Shown here in pieces: positions 8,583 to 17,008 of a stretch of DNA of 64,000 nt (the stretch's first letter is position 1; each line of letters begins with the position of its first letter). The translations under genes were made by a program, and so were the position numbers. This DNA is from UBA966 sp046350355 (GTDB taxonomy: Bacteria > Planctomycetota > Phycisphaerae > Phycisphaerales > SM1A02): the NCBI GenBank assembly GCA_046350355.1, contig JAXMAN010000003.1, forward strand, positions 62,001 to 126,000, read 5' to 3'. The notes below the pieces were generated by a model. It ran no database searches and had not been told where the DNA came from. It saw only the letters and a list, made by a program, of their open reading frames with translations.

Positions 8583-8936
8583 ATGGTTTCCGTGCTTCCT
8601 GTCGGCTGGATGAGCGAGTCGGACCTGCTTCGGGCAGCCACGGCGGTGGCCTGCGGGGCAGGACACCCGGCGGCGGCGGCCCTCCTGCGGGCGGCGGACC
8701 TGCGGGTGGTCCGGGTGGTCGACGCCCGCAACTGCGAGCGCGCCCCCAGCGGCGGGGCGGTCGGGGTCGTCGCGGGCTCGCGCATCCTGCTGGGGGATCC
8801 CGACCTGCTCCTGGAGCACGGCGTCGACCTGACGGGCGTCCCCGCGATGCCGGTGCACGACGGGATGTTCTTCGTCGCCAGCGACGGTCGCTTCGCGGGC
8901 CTCGTCGTCCTGGACGAGGCCGCCTTCGACGACTGA
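8583..8936 (+). CDS. stand-alone nucleotide-binding (N) domain of a P1B-type ATPase
   Basis: 117 residues that match only the ATP-binding N-domain of heavy-metal P-type ATPases. The run is a helix with the HP signature (AVACGAGHPAAAALLRAA), then a glycine loop and strand (SGGAVGVVAGSRILLGDPDL), LLEHGVDL, and FVASDGRFAGLVVLDEAAF, equivalent to the end of the N-domain returning to the P-domain. No transmembrane helix, CPC motif, DKTGT or GDGxND is present, and no such sequences lie nearby, so this is not an obvious frameshifted ATPase. No Shine-Dalgarno is seen and the exact start is uncertain (ATG also at 8610). Two full copper-type ATPases are encoded at 32025 and 36925. It could bind ATP or modulate an ATPase in trans. 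Confidence 0.7.
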   Translation: MVSVLPVGWMSESDLLRAATAVACGAGHPAAAALLRAADLRVVRVVDARNCERAPSGGAVGVVAGSRILLGDPDLLLEHGVDLTGVPAMPVHDGMFFVASDGRFAGLVVLDEAAFDD

Positions 8937-8996
8937 TCGCCGCGCGCCTCGCCGCGTCGCGCGCGACGCGCGCCACCGCGCCTACGCTGCTGCGCG

Positions 8997-9824
8997 ATGC
9001 CAGCACTCGAGCGCGTCTGCACCGGCCACGGCGTGGTCTTCTACCGGAGCCGCCTCCTGCACGACGAGGGCTTCGCGCACGGCTTCAGCACGCGCCACGG
9101 CGGCGTGAGTCCCGCCCCCTTCGACTCGATGAACCTGGGGATCGCGCAGGCGCCGGGCGAGAGCGACACGGAGCTCAACCTGCGCGAGAACGCGCGCCGG
9201 CTGCTCGAGGCGATCGGCGCTCCGCACGCGCGCATGGTGCGCGTGAAGCAGGTGCACGGCGCGCAGGTGCACGCCTGCACCGGCGCCGAACCGGAGGGGG
9301 CGACCGGCATCGAGGCGGACGGGCTCGTCGCGCAGCTTCCCGAGACCGCGGCGTGCGTGCGCACCGCCGACTGCGTGCCGATCCTCGTCGCGTGCGCGCA
9401 GACGGGCGCGGTCGCGGCGATCCACGCGGGCTGGCGCGGCATCGTCGGCGGCGTGGTCGCGCGCACGGTGGAGTCGCTCTGCGCGGCCGCGGGCACGCGT
9501 CCGGCGCGGCTGGTCGCGGCGATCGGCCCCTGCATCGGCGCGGCGGTCTACGAGGTCGGCCCCGAGACGGCCGCGCACTTCGAGTCCGCGGGGCTGCGCG
9601 AGTTCGTGCTGCCGCCGGGGGATGGGCGCGCGAAGGAGCACCTCGACTGCTTCGGCGCGGTGCGCGAGCAGCTCCTGCGCACCGGCATCCCGCGCGACAG
9701 CGTCGACGGCGCGGAGCTGTGCACCGTCGCGACGGCAGGCGAGTTCTTCAGCTACCGCCGCGACGGCGCACGCAGCGGCCGCATGGCCGCCGCGATCGCT
9801 CCGCGTGCGCCTCAGCGCACCTGA
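8997..9824 (+). CDS. pgeF: peptidoglycan editing factor / laccase-domain purine nucleoside phosphorylase family
   Basis: 275 residues, the normal length for the YfiH/PgeF (Cu-oxidase_4) family. Signatures are GFSTRHGGVSPAPFDSMNLG, KQVHGAQVH, RTADCVPIL, AIHAGWRGIVGG and AAIGPCIGAAVYEVG. The metal/catalytic triad His-Cys-His falls at about H87, C126 and H143. Family members have been described as editing muropeptides (removing misincorporated L-Ser) and as purine nucleoside enzymes. TACGCT (8983-8988) sits 8 nt before the ATG without a ribosome site. The 3' end overlaps the convergent lipoprotein gene by 13 bp. Confidence 0.92.
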   Translation: MPALERVCTGHGVVFYRSRLLHDEGFAHGFSTRHGGVSPAPFDSMNLGIAQAPGESDTELNLRENARRLLEAIGAPHARMVRVKQVHGAQVHACTGAEPEGATGIEADGLVAQLPETAACVRTADCVPILVACAQTGAVAAIHAGWRGIVGGVVARTVESLCAAAGTRPARLVAAIGPCIGAAVYEVGPETAAHFESAGLREFVLPPGDGRAKEHLDCFGAVREQLLRTGIPRDSVDGAELCTVATAGEFFSYRRDGARSGRMAAAIAPRAPQRT

Positions 9825-10354
9825 ATCTTCTGCGCGCGCACGACGAGCACGCCCTCGTCGTTCTTCTCGACGATCGTGCCGGTCACGGCGATGGTCGCCG
9901 AGGGATCGAGCCCCTGCATGCCGCGCACGGCGAGCGCCAGCGGCTTGCCGTCGGGGCCGGCGATCTCGATCGTCGCGCTGCACTCGCGCAGGCGCTTGGG
10001 ATCCTCGCAGCAGTAGTCCCAAGGCGTCTTGCAGTGGTCGTCCTTGCCGGCGTTGCAGTCGGGCAGCGAGGCGTCGACGATCGTGAAGACCGCGCGCTGC
10101 GCGTTGAACGGCTCCTCGCTGCCGCCGATGCGGCCAACGACGGTGACGGTGTCGCCCTGCTTGGCCTTGGACTTGCACTCGACGACGGCCAAGCCCTCCG
10201 CGGGGCCGCGCTCGACGAGGCCGGCGGGGAGCGCGGCGGCGGGTGCGCCCGCGCCGCGCGCGGCGGCGGGGCGGCCTTCGCGCGGGCTCTCTCCGCAGGC
10301 GGCGAGCAGGAGCGCGGTGGTGCAGACGATCGAGGCGAGTGGCGCGGGCTTCAT
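9812..10354 (-). CDS. lipoprotein, possible OB-fold domain
   Basis: 180 residues with a lipoprotein signal ending LLLAACGES (Cys about residue 20) and a clear AAGGAG before the ATG. The mature part has strands suggestive of an OB-type fold (GDTVTVVGRIGG ... AVFTIVDASLPDC ... TIAVTGTIVEKNDEGVLVVR). A conserved-looking Cys cluster (CNAGKDDHCKTPWDYCCED) might bind metal or form disulfides. It is the last gene in the run of efflux genes on this strand, 57 nt after the second permease. It could be an accessory to that transporter, though no specific family was recognised. Confidence 0.75.
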   Translation of the reverse strand: MKPAPLASIVCTTALLLAACGESPREGRPAAARGAGAPAAALPAGLVERGPAEGLAVVECKSKAKQGDTVTVVGRIGGSEEPFNAQRAVFTIVDASLPDCNAGKDDHCKTPWDYCCEDPKRLRECSATIEIAGPDGKPLALAVRGMQGLDPSATIAVTGTIVEKNDEGVLVVRAQKIQVR

Positions 10355-10411
10355 GGGAATCTCCTTGCGAAGTGATGGATGAGCGTGGACGGTGTCGACG
10401 GGACGGTCCCG

Positions 10412-11638
10412 TCAGTCGGACTTGAGGGCCGCCGGCAGCGGCATGCGCAGGCAGCGGATGGCGGGAACGATGCACCCGCCCGCGCCGACCACGAGGCCGG
10501 CGGCGAGCCCCAGCGCGACGACGCGCTGGTCGATGGCGATGCCGAAGGTGCCCATCGAGAACTGGATGTCGATGCCGTCGATGAGCCAGAGCGCGGCGCC
10601 CACGGCCAGCAGCGCGCCGGTCATGGAGGCGAGCAGGCTCTCCTGCAGCAGGCTGACCGCGATCGCGGTGCGCGTGTAGCCCAGCACCTGCAGCGTGCCC
10701 AGCTCGCGCACGCGGCTGGCGAAGGCGGCGTACATCGTGTTGATGCCGCCCAGCAGCGCGCCCGCGGCGACGAGCACGGCGCTCGCGAGCACCATGATGC
10801 GCACCGGCCGGTAGAAGGCGCTCTGCGCGGCGTAGTAGCTGGGCTCGTGGATGGCGCTGAGCTCCAGGTCCAGGCGCCGCTGCGCGAAGACATCGAGGTC
10901 CGCCGGCTCCGCCTGCGGCCCGAGCGCGACGACGACGGCGGAGATGGTGTCGCGCTGCGTCAGCACGAGCACATCGGTGAGCGGCATCCACACCTCGCCG
11001 TCCATCACGGTGCCCGGCGCCTCGAAGAGGCCGACGACGCGCAGCGTGCGCGCGTCGATCGCCACCGCGGGCCCGCCGCTGCCGTCGGGGCGCAGCGCGG
11101 CGGCGAGCGCGGCCGGGTCGAAGCCCGCGCGCTTGGCGGCGCTCGCGCCCAGGATCACCTCGTCGGCGCCCGATTCCGGCGCGCGCCCCGCGGCCAGCCG
11201 CACCTGCGGATGCACGAGGAACGCCTCCGCCGTCACGCCGCGGACGAGCCCGATGCCGCGGCTCTCGGCGGCGGTGCGCTCGGGATCGGGCGCGGGCTCG
11301 CCCGGGCGCAGCGGCTGCACCGGCAGCGGCACCGAGATCTCCGGGCTCACGAGCGCCTGCCCGCCGAGCGCCGCGATGCCGCGCACGCTCGCGGCGACGA
11401 TGCCTGCGACCGCGGGCTTGATCTCGCTGCGCTCCATGCTCTCCTCGCTGCCCGCGCCCAGCAGGATCACGTTGCGCTCGTGGCCGGTGGCGCGCAGCGC
11501 GCCGTCCATGCCGGCCGCGAAGCCCGCGCCCGCCATCGTCAGCAGCACGACGAGCGCGGCGCCCAGCACGCTGAGCACCAGGCGCGGCACGCTGCGGCCG
11601 AGGTTGCGGGTGGCGTATTCGAAGGGGAGCATCGTCAT
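10412..11638 (-). CDS. ABC transporter permease, MacB/FtsX type (second of pair)
   Basis: 408 residues. One N-terminal membrane helix (RLVLSVLGAALVVLLTMAGA) is followed by a large periplasmic MacB-PCD-like domain (~45-270). Three C-terminal helices then form an FtsX domain (IMVLASAVLVAAGALLGGIN, GALLAVGAALWLI, VVALGLAAGLVVGAGG). It sits 1 nt after the first permease gene, so the two probably form a heterodimer with the ATPase at 12797. The layout matches tripartite MacAB-TolC-like exporters, where the permeases drive the adaptor and outer-membrane channel. Confidence 0.88.
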   Translation of the reverse strand: MTMLPFEYATRNLGRSVPRLVLSVLGAALVVLLTMAGAGFAAGMDGALRATGHERNVILLGAGSEESMERSEIKPAVAGIVAASVRGIAALGGQALVSPEISVPLPVQPLRPGEPAPDPERTAAESRGIGLVRGVTAEAFLVHPQVRLAAGRAPESGADEVILGASAAKRAGFDPAALAAALRPDGSGGPAVAIDARTLRVVGLFEAPGTVMDGEVWMPLTDVLVLTQRDTISAVVVALGPQAEPADLDVFAQRRLDLELSAIHEPSYYAAQSAFYRPVRIMVLASAVLVAAGALLGGINTMYAAFASRVRELGTLQVLGYTRTAIAVSLLQESLLASMTGALLAVGAALWLIDGIDIQFSMGTFGIAIDQRVVALGLAAGLVVGAGGCIVPAIRCLRMPLPAALKSD

Positions 11639-11639
11639 G

Positions 11640-12800
11640 TCACACCGTCCGGAATCCCTGCGCGATCTCGCGGCGGCTGGCCATCCACGCGGGCGCGGCG
11701 CCGGCGACCAGGCCGAGCCCCGCCGCGAGCGCGATGCCCAGCAGCGCCAGGCGCGGCTCGGCGGCGACCTCGATGGAGACCCCCTCCATCGTGAAGTTCA
11801 GGCGCGCCAGGCGGATCGCCAGGTACGCGCCGAGCGATCCGATCACGCCGCCCGCGGCGCCCAGGATGACCGCCTCCAGCACGACCATCCACGCGATGTG
11901 CAGGCCGCTGAAGCCCAGAGTCTGCAGGATCGCGTGGTCCTTCACGCGGTCGCGCACCGCCAGCGCGATCGCGTTGGCCACGAGCGCGAAGACCGCGGCC
12001 AGGCTCGCCCAGCCGACGATGCTCGCGAAGCGCACGAGCACGACGACGTCGTGCGCGGCGCGCGCGACGAAGGCGCTCTCGGCGCGCGTCGTCGTCGGGA
12101 ACTGGTCGCGAGCGAAGAGCGCGTCGATCTCCTGCGCGATCGGCTCGAGCCGCCGGGGATCGTCCACCTCCACGTTGAACTGCGTCACGATGCCGCCGGT
12201 GCCGCCGCGCTGCGCCGTCTCCTGCAGGAATCCCAGGTGCGCGTAGGCCACGTTGCGGTCCTGCGCCTCGGGGCTCTCGAAGATGCCCGCGACGTAGCTG
12301 CGCACGCCCGCCGCGTCGAAGCGGTCGCCCACCTTCAGCCCGCGGCGCGCGGCGAGGCTGCTGCCCACGAGCACCGCGTCGCCACGGCGCGACCATTCCT
12401 CGACGCTTCCGTCGAGCAGGCGGGCCTTCGAGAGATGCTCGCGCAGGAACCCCTCCGCGGGGACGCCGCGGTAGGTGATGACGTCGAGCGAGGCGCGGCA
12501 GTTGTTGACGACGATCTTCATCGGGACGACCGAGGTCACGCCCGCGATGCGCCGGATCTGCTGCTCGTAGCGCTGCGGAAGCTGGCTGGCGAAGGGGCAG
12601 AAGCGGTTCTTGCGGTAGACGACGAGCGTCGTCTCCGCGGCGCCCGCCTGCGTCGCGGCGCGCACGCCCTCGCGCATGCTCTCGACGAAGGCGAAGAGGA
12701 AGGTCGCGACCGCGATGCCCGCGACGGTCAGCCCCGTGCGCAGCGGACGGCGCGCGAGGTTGCGCCAGACGTAGGGGATGGTGCGAAGCGCGGTCCTCAT
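11640..12800 (-). CDS. ABC transporter permease, MacB/FtsX type (first of pair)
   Basis: 386 residues starting at the ATG that overlaps the ATPase stop (ATGA, 12797-12800). The first membrane helix is TGLTVAGIAVATFLFAFVES. The periplasmic domain spans ~45-250, and the FtsX helices are at about 265-290 (WASLAAVFALVANAIALAV), 315-335 and 350-375, ending SRREIAQGFRTV. The periplasmic region includes RKNRFCPFASQLP, a lone Cys near a proline-rich turn. It pairs with the permease at 10412. Substrate is unknown. Confidence 0.88.
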   Translation of the reverse strand: MRTALRTIPYVWRNLARRPLRTGLTVAGIAVATFLFAFVESMREGVRAATQAGAAETTLVVYRKNRFCPFASQLPQRYEQQIRRIAGVTSVVPMKIVVNNCRASLDVITYRGVPAEGFLREHLSKARLLDGSVEEWSRRGDAVLVGSSLAARRGLKVGDRFDAAGVRSYVAGIFESPEAQDRNVAYAHLGFLQETAQRGGTGGIVTQFNVEVDDPRRLEPIAQEIDALFARDQFPTTTRAESAFVARAAHDVVVLVRFASIVGWASLAAVFALVANAIALAVRDRVKDHAILQTLGFSGLHIAWMVVLEAVILGAAGGVIGSLGAYLAIRLARLNFTMEGVSIEVAAEPRLALLGIALAAGLGLVAGAAPAWMASRREIAQGFRTV

Positions 12801-13531
12801 GCGCGGCCTCCGGTGGCGGTGGCGGCGGGCGCGGCGGCGCCGGCGCTGGCCGCCGGCGTCGCATCGACGATCTGCCCCTTCTCCAGGTGCACCAGGCGCC
12901 GCGCGCGCGCGGCGGTGGCGGGATCGTGCGTCACCATGACGATGGTCTGCTGCTGCTCGCGGTTGAGGCGCACGAGCAGCTCCATGATGCTCGCGGCGCT
13001 CTCCCTGTCGAGGTCGCCGGTGGGCTCGTCGGCCAGCAGCAGCGCGGGGCGCGTCACGATCGCGCGCGCGATCGCCACGCGCTGCTCCTGCCCGCCCGAG
13101 AGCTGGCGCGGCAGGTGGTCGTGGCGGTTGGCCAGGCCCACGAGCTCGAGCGCCTCGCCCACGCGGCGGTGGCGCTCGGCGCGGCCGATGGGATGCAGCA
13201 GCAGCGGGAGCTCCACGTTCTCGTAGGCCGTGAGGACGGGCACCAGGTTGTAGAGCTGGAAGATGTAGCCCACCGCGCGGCTGCGCCAGGCGGCGAGCGC
13301 CCCGCGCGAGAGGGCGGCGATCTCCTGCCCGTCGACGACGAGCGAGCCGTGCGTCGGCCGGTCGATCCCCGCGAGCAGGTTGAGCAGCGTCGTCTTGCCC
13401 GAGCCGCTCGGGCCCATGAGCGCGACGAAGTCGCCGCGCTCGATGGTGAGGTCGACCTCGCGCAGCGTGTGGATCACCTCGTCGCCGCGCGTGTAGTCGC
13501 GGCTGAGGGCGCGGCATTCAATGATCGGCAC
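12797..13531 (-). CDS. ABC transporter ATP-binding protein, MacB/LolD type
   Basis: 244 residues. The start is taken as GTG at 13529-13531 because AGGAGG lies 5 nt upstream and the protein then begins VPIIECRALSRDYTRGDEVI, the usual N-terminus of LolD/MacB ATPases. Walker A is GPSGSGKTTLL, the Q-loop FQLYNLVPVLTAYENV, the signature LSGGQEQRVAIARA, Walker B LLLADEPTGDLD and the H-loop VMVTHD. A short Ala-rich tail follows. The 5' end overlaps the adaptor gene by 14 nt, so the operon is tightly coupled. Confidence 0.93.
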   Translation of the reverse strand: MPIIECRALSRDYTRGDEVIHTLREVDLTIERGDFVALMGPSGSGKTTLLNLLAGIDRPTHGSLVVDGQEIAALSRGALAAWRSRAVGYIFQLYNLVPVLTAYENVELPLLLHPIGRAERHRRVGEALELVGLANRHDHLPRQLSGGQEQRVAIARAIVTRPALLLADEPTGDLDRESAASIMELLVRLNREQQQTIVMVTHDPATAARARRLVHLEKGQIVDATPAASAGAAAPAATATGGRA

Positions 13532-14840
13532 GGGAACCTCCTTCCGGCGCCTCGCGCCAGGACTCGGAAATGCGCACGCGTTCGCCGGGCGCGGGCCAGC
13601 CGCCGGCGCGCGCGACGAGCAGGTCGCCCGCGCGCAGCCCCTGCGAGACCTCGAGCCAGTCGCCGTCCTGCGCGCCGGTGAGCGCGATCTCGCGCGCCTG
13701 CGCGACGCCGCGGCCGTCGACGAGCGCGTCGACCGCCATCGCGCGCGGCGGCGAGGCGTCCGCGTCGATGCACGCGCGCGAGGCCCAGATGCGTTGGCGG
13801 CCGCCAGTGTCGGTCGTGGCGGCACTCGCGCCCGGGCTCGCCACGGCGCCCGCGCCCGCCCCCGCGCCCGCACCCGCCCCCGTGCCCGCCGTGCCCGCGA
13901 AGATCTTCACCCGCGCGAGCATCTCGGGCCGCAACTGCGGCACCGGATCCAAGATCCGCACCTTCGCCTGCAGCGTGTTCTTGGCGATGTCCGCCTGGTG
14001 CACGACGCGCACCACCTCGCCGCGGAAGACGCGGTTGGGGAGCACATCCAGCCGGATCTCCGCCGCGCAGCCGACGGCCAGCAGCGCGGCGTCGGCCAGC
14101 GGAACATCCGCGCGCACCTGGAGCTGCGCGGGGTCGTAGAGCTCGAGGATCGGCTTCGCGTCCTGCATGCCGCCCGCGGTCATGCCCGGCGAGGCGAGGC
14201 GCGCCATCACGACGCCCGCGGCGGGCGCGCGCACCTTCGTGCGCTCCAGCGCGAGCGCCTTCATCGCGCGGTCCGCCTCGGCGGCGGCGACCGCGGCGTC
14301 CATCGCACCGACGCGCAGCTTCAGCCGCGCGACCTCGCCCGCGGAGACCGCGCCGCCCGCGACGAGCGTCGACTTGCGCGCGAGCTCGTCGCGCATCTCC
14401 TCGCGCTTGGCGGTCGTCTCCGCGAGCATCGCGTCGGAGAGGCGAAGCGCGATCGTCGCCTCCTCGTCGTAGAGCTCCGCGATCACCTGGTCCTTGGCGA
14501 CGGTGTCGCCCTCGAGCACCAGCACGCTGCGCACGATGCCGGGCACGAGCGCGGGGACCATCGTCGGGAAGGGCGAGGGCTCGATCCAGCCGGGTGCCTG
14601 GATCGCAGGACCGCTGGTGCGCGCGGCGGCCGCGCCGGGCGCGCCGCCCGCAGCGCCGTCGCCCGCCTGCGTCGGATCCGCCGCGCGCACGACGACGGGC
14701 ACGACCTCCACGGTGCGCGTGGGCAGCAGGCTCTGCCATCCCGTCCACAGCAGCGCGCCCGCGGCGCCTGCGACGATGATCAGCGGCAGCACCAGGCGCG
14801 TGCCCAGCCGCCGCGAGGGTGCAGGAATCGTGGTGCTCAT
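13518..14840 (-). CDS. periplasmic adaptor (HlyD/MacA-type membrane fusion protein)
   Basis: 440 residues. A single N-terminal membrane helix (VLPLIIVAGAAGALLWTGW) anchors a periplasmic adaptor. It has a split lipoyl domain (VPGIVRSVLVLEGDTVAKDQ and APAAGVVMARLASPGM) around a coiled-coil hairpin (~125-215), then a beta-barrel (RADVPLADAALLAVGCAAEI) and a membrane-proximal domain. A GAGAGAGAGAGA linker at about 325 is low-complexity. It would link the ABC permeases to the TolC-like channel encoded just upstream, whose stop overlaps this ATG by 4 bp. Confidence 0.9.
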   Translation of the reverse strand: MSTTIPAPSRRLGTRLVLPLIIVAGAAGALLWTGWQSLLPTRTVEVVPVVVRAADPTQAGDGAAGGAPGAAAARTSGPAIQAPGWIEPSPFPTMVPALVPGIVRSVLVLEGDTVAKDQVIAELYDEEATIALRLSDAMLAETTAKREEMRDELARKSTLVAGGAVSAGEVARLKLRVGAMDAAVAAAEADRAMKALALERTKVRAPAAGVVMARLASPGMTAGGMQDAKPILELYDPAQLQVRADVPLADAALLAVGCAAEIRLDVLPNRVFRGEVVRVVHQADIAKNTLQAKVRILDPVPQLRPEMLARVKIFAGTAGTGAGAGAGAGAGAVASPGASAATTDTGGRQRIWASRACIDADASPPRAMAVDALVDGRGVAQAREIALTGAQDGDWLEVSQGLRAGDLLVARAGGWPAPGERVRISESWREAPEGGSRADH

Positions 14841-16369
14841 TCCATCGTCTCCAGTCCGGTGGTCTCGAAGTTCTGCAGCGCGCCGGCGCTGTCGGCGCCC
14901 GCGCCCATGCCGCCGCCGCCGCCCATTCCCGCGCCCGCGCCGCCACCCGCGCCGCCGGCCATCGCGGGCAGCCGTGCGCCCGCGAGCGCGCGCTCGAACC
15001 CCAGCGCCGCCAGCGCGCGGTCCCGCTGCGCGCGCGCGAGCTGCAGGCGGATGTGGTTCTCCTGATGCTCGCTGCGCCAGAGCTGCAGCGCGGGGCGCTC
15101 GCCGGCCGCGACGGCCTCGGCAAGCTGCTTCGCGTTCGCGGCATACGCGGGCATCGTGAGGTCGCGGATCGTCGCCTCGTGGTGCGCCGCGGTGGCGACG
15201 CCCGCCAGGCTGCGGCGCGCGTCGACGACCGCCTGCTGCCAGAGCGCGTCGGCGTCGATGCGCGCCTCCTCGAGCTGCGCGATCGCCGCCGCGACGCGGA
15301 ACTGCCCCTGGTTGAAGATCGGCAGCGTCGTCTGCACCTCGACCATCGCGGCCTGGTCGCCTTCCATGTCGCGTTCCCAGCCGCCGCCGAGCATGAGGCT
15401 CGGCCACTGGCTGGCGCGCGCGAGCGCGATGCGCGCCTGCAGGCCTTCCACGCGCGCGAGCGCCGCGCGCAGGTCGAGCCGGCGCTCGCGCACGAGCGCA
15501 TGCAGCGCGGCGTCGTCCTCGGGGAGCGGCGGCTCCGCGATGCCGCACGCGCGCGCGGCGGCGGTCGCGGTCGTCTCCGCGGTCGTCCACTCGAGCGCGT
15601 CCGCGCCACGGCCGATCGCCGTCAGCAGGCGCGTGCGCGCCGCGAGCAGCGCGTTCTCCGCCTCCATGAGCCGGTTCTGCGCCTCGGCGAGGTTCATGCG
15701 CGCGTCGTTGACGGCGGTGCCGCGCGCCTCGCCCGCCGCGTACGCCTGCTCGCTCGCGCGCAGCACGCGCGCGGCGACATCGGTGTCGTCGAGCGCGAGC
15801 GTGCGCTGCTCGAGCGCGGCCGCGACCTCGATGTACGCCGCGCGCGTCTCGACCGCGGTGGCGACAGTGACGGCGGCGGCCTCGAAGAGCAGCGCGCGAA
15901 GCTGCGCGTCGGCCTCGCCGACGATCGCGTCGCGCTTCCAGAGCCAGTCGATCTGCTGCGCGACCATCGCCAGCACCGGCGCGGCGCCCATGTCCAGCGG
16001 GACGCCCACCGCGACGTCGAGCGTCGGGTTGGGCGGAAGCTGCGCGTCGCGGTAGAGGGCGCGGCGGCGCTCGACTTCCGTGAGCGTGCGGCGCAGCGCG
16101 CGGTTGTTCTGCAGGGCGCAGCGCACCGCGGCGTCGGCGGTGAGCGGCGAGCGGCCGTCCCAGGCCTCGCTGGGGGCGTCCCACGGCTGCTGCGCGAGCG
16201 CCGCGACGGTGCCCTCGGGCGTGCCGGTGCGGGCGTCGAGCGCGGGCGCGTGCTCCGCGAGGGTCGGTCCGGGCTTGGTGGCGCACGCGGAGAGCGCGAG
16301 CGCGGTCAGGGTGGCCGCCGCGCCCAGGCGCGAAGCGGCCGTGCGTCCCCGTCCAGGATGTGCGTGCAT
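14837..16369 (-). CDS. TolC-family outer-membrane efflux lipoprotein
   Basis: 510 residues with a lipoprotein signal (TLTALALSACATK). Two outer-membrane-efflux repeats of long coiled-coil helices follow (AALEQRTLALDDTDVAARVL, NLAEAQNRLMEAENALLAAR; LDLRAALARVEGLQARIALA, LARAQRDRALAALGFERALA). The C-terminal 40 residues are Gly/Met/Ala-rich (MAGGAGGGAGAGMGGGGGMG), unusual for TolC proteins and possibly disordered. It is the second gene of the efflux operon. The layout is that of a metal or drug tripartite pump; specificity is not visible. Confidence 0.9.
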   Translation of the reverse strand: MHAHPGRGRTAASRLGAAATLTALALSACATKPGPTLAEHAPALDARTGTPEGTVAALAQQPWDAPSEAWDGRSPLTADAAVRCALQNNRALRRTLTEVERRRALYRDAQLPPNPTLDVAVGVPLDMGAAPVLAMVAQQIDWLWKRDAIVGEADAQLRALLFEAAAVTVATAVETRAAYIEVAAALEQRTLALDDTDVAARVLRASEQAYAAGEARGTAVNDARMNLAEAQNRLMEAENALLAARTRLLTAIGRGADALEWTTAETTATAAARACGIAEPPLPEDDAALHALVRERRLDLRAALARVEGLQARIALARASQWPSLMLGGGWERDMEGDQAAMVEVQTTLPIFNQGQFRVAAAIAQLEEARIDADALWQQAVVDARRSLAGVATAAHHEATIRDLTMPAYAANAKQLAEAVAAGERPALQLWRSEHQENHIRLQLARAQRDRALAALGFERALAGARLPAMAGGAGGGAGAGMGGGGGMGAGADSAGALQNFETTGLETME

Positions 16370-16439
16370 GTGCGAATCCTCCGTCGGCCATGCGATCGCC
16401 GCGCGGCGCGCGCCGCGCGGAATCCGGGGCGACGGAGGT

Positions 16440-16946
16440 TCAGATCACCAGCTGCGAGTGCAGGGCCAGGAGCAGTCGTCCCGGTTGCGGTGTCGGCGGT
16501 CCGGTGTCGCAGCGCATGCCCGGCACCGCGGTCGCGATGCGCGCGGGAAGCGCGGCATCGAGCGCGAGGACGAGCACCGCGACATCGAGCGTGCCGATGC
16601 TGTCGTGGTCGATGGTGGGCGTCGTGCCGGGAAGGCCGCGCTCCTTGCAGCCCGCGCAGGAGCTGCACGAGCCGGCGGGCGCCTTCTTGCCGTCGGTGCC
16701 GCCGCGGTCGCAGCAGGAGGGGGCCGCGTGCGAGGCGTCCAAGGCGTGCGAGGCGCGCTCGGCCGCGCGTGCGCGGCAGCAGGGGGGCAGCGTGCGCTCC
16801 GCGGCGCCCGCGCTGGCGTGCGTGCCGGCCTCCGCAGGGCAGACCGCGTGCGCCAGCGCATCGGCGGCCGCGCGTGCCTGGCAGCAGCAGAATGGCAGCC
16901 AGCACGCAAGCAGCGTCGCCAGAAGCTGGTGGAAGCGCGAGGGCAC
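16440..16946 (-). CDS. small cysteine-rich secreted or membrane protein heading the efflux operon
   Basis: 168 residues from a GTG at 16944-16946, chosen because TAGGCT (minus strand, 16956-16961) lies 9 nt upstream, like other genes here; a TTG three codons earlier is the alternative. A hydrophobic leader (QLLATLLACWLPFCCC) is followed by a Cys- and His-rich body: PPCCRARA, APSCCDR, GSCSSCAGCKE, with about 16 cysteines in total. The C-terminal half is hydrophobic and strand-like. No family was recognised with certainty; it recalls short Cys-rich proteins (DUF2946-like) near copper/heavy-metal efflux genes. A metal-binding role in the periplasm is inference. Confidence 0.6.
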   Translation of the reverse strand: MPSRFHQLLATLLACWLPFCCCQARAAADALAHAVCPAEAGTHASAGAAERTLPPCCRARAAERASHALDASHAAPSCCDRGGTDGKKAPAGSCSSCAGCKERGLPGTTPTIDHDSIGTLDVAVLVLALDAALPARIATAVPGMRCDTGPPTPQPGRLLLALHSQLVI

Positions 16947-17008
16947 GGTGCCCAAAGCCTAGCCACTCTCCGGGCCCGCGCAAGCGTGCCCGCGCGACTT
17001 CTGCGCCG

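Noticed and set aside
13850..13910. A simple GC-rich repeat that might be a mobile or CRISPR-like array.
   Set aside because: It is the in-frame GAGAGA linker of the adaptor protein; no spacer structure. No CRISPR array was seen anywhere.
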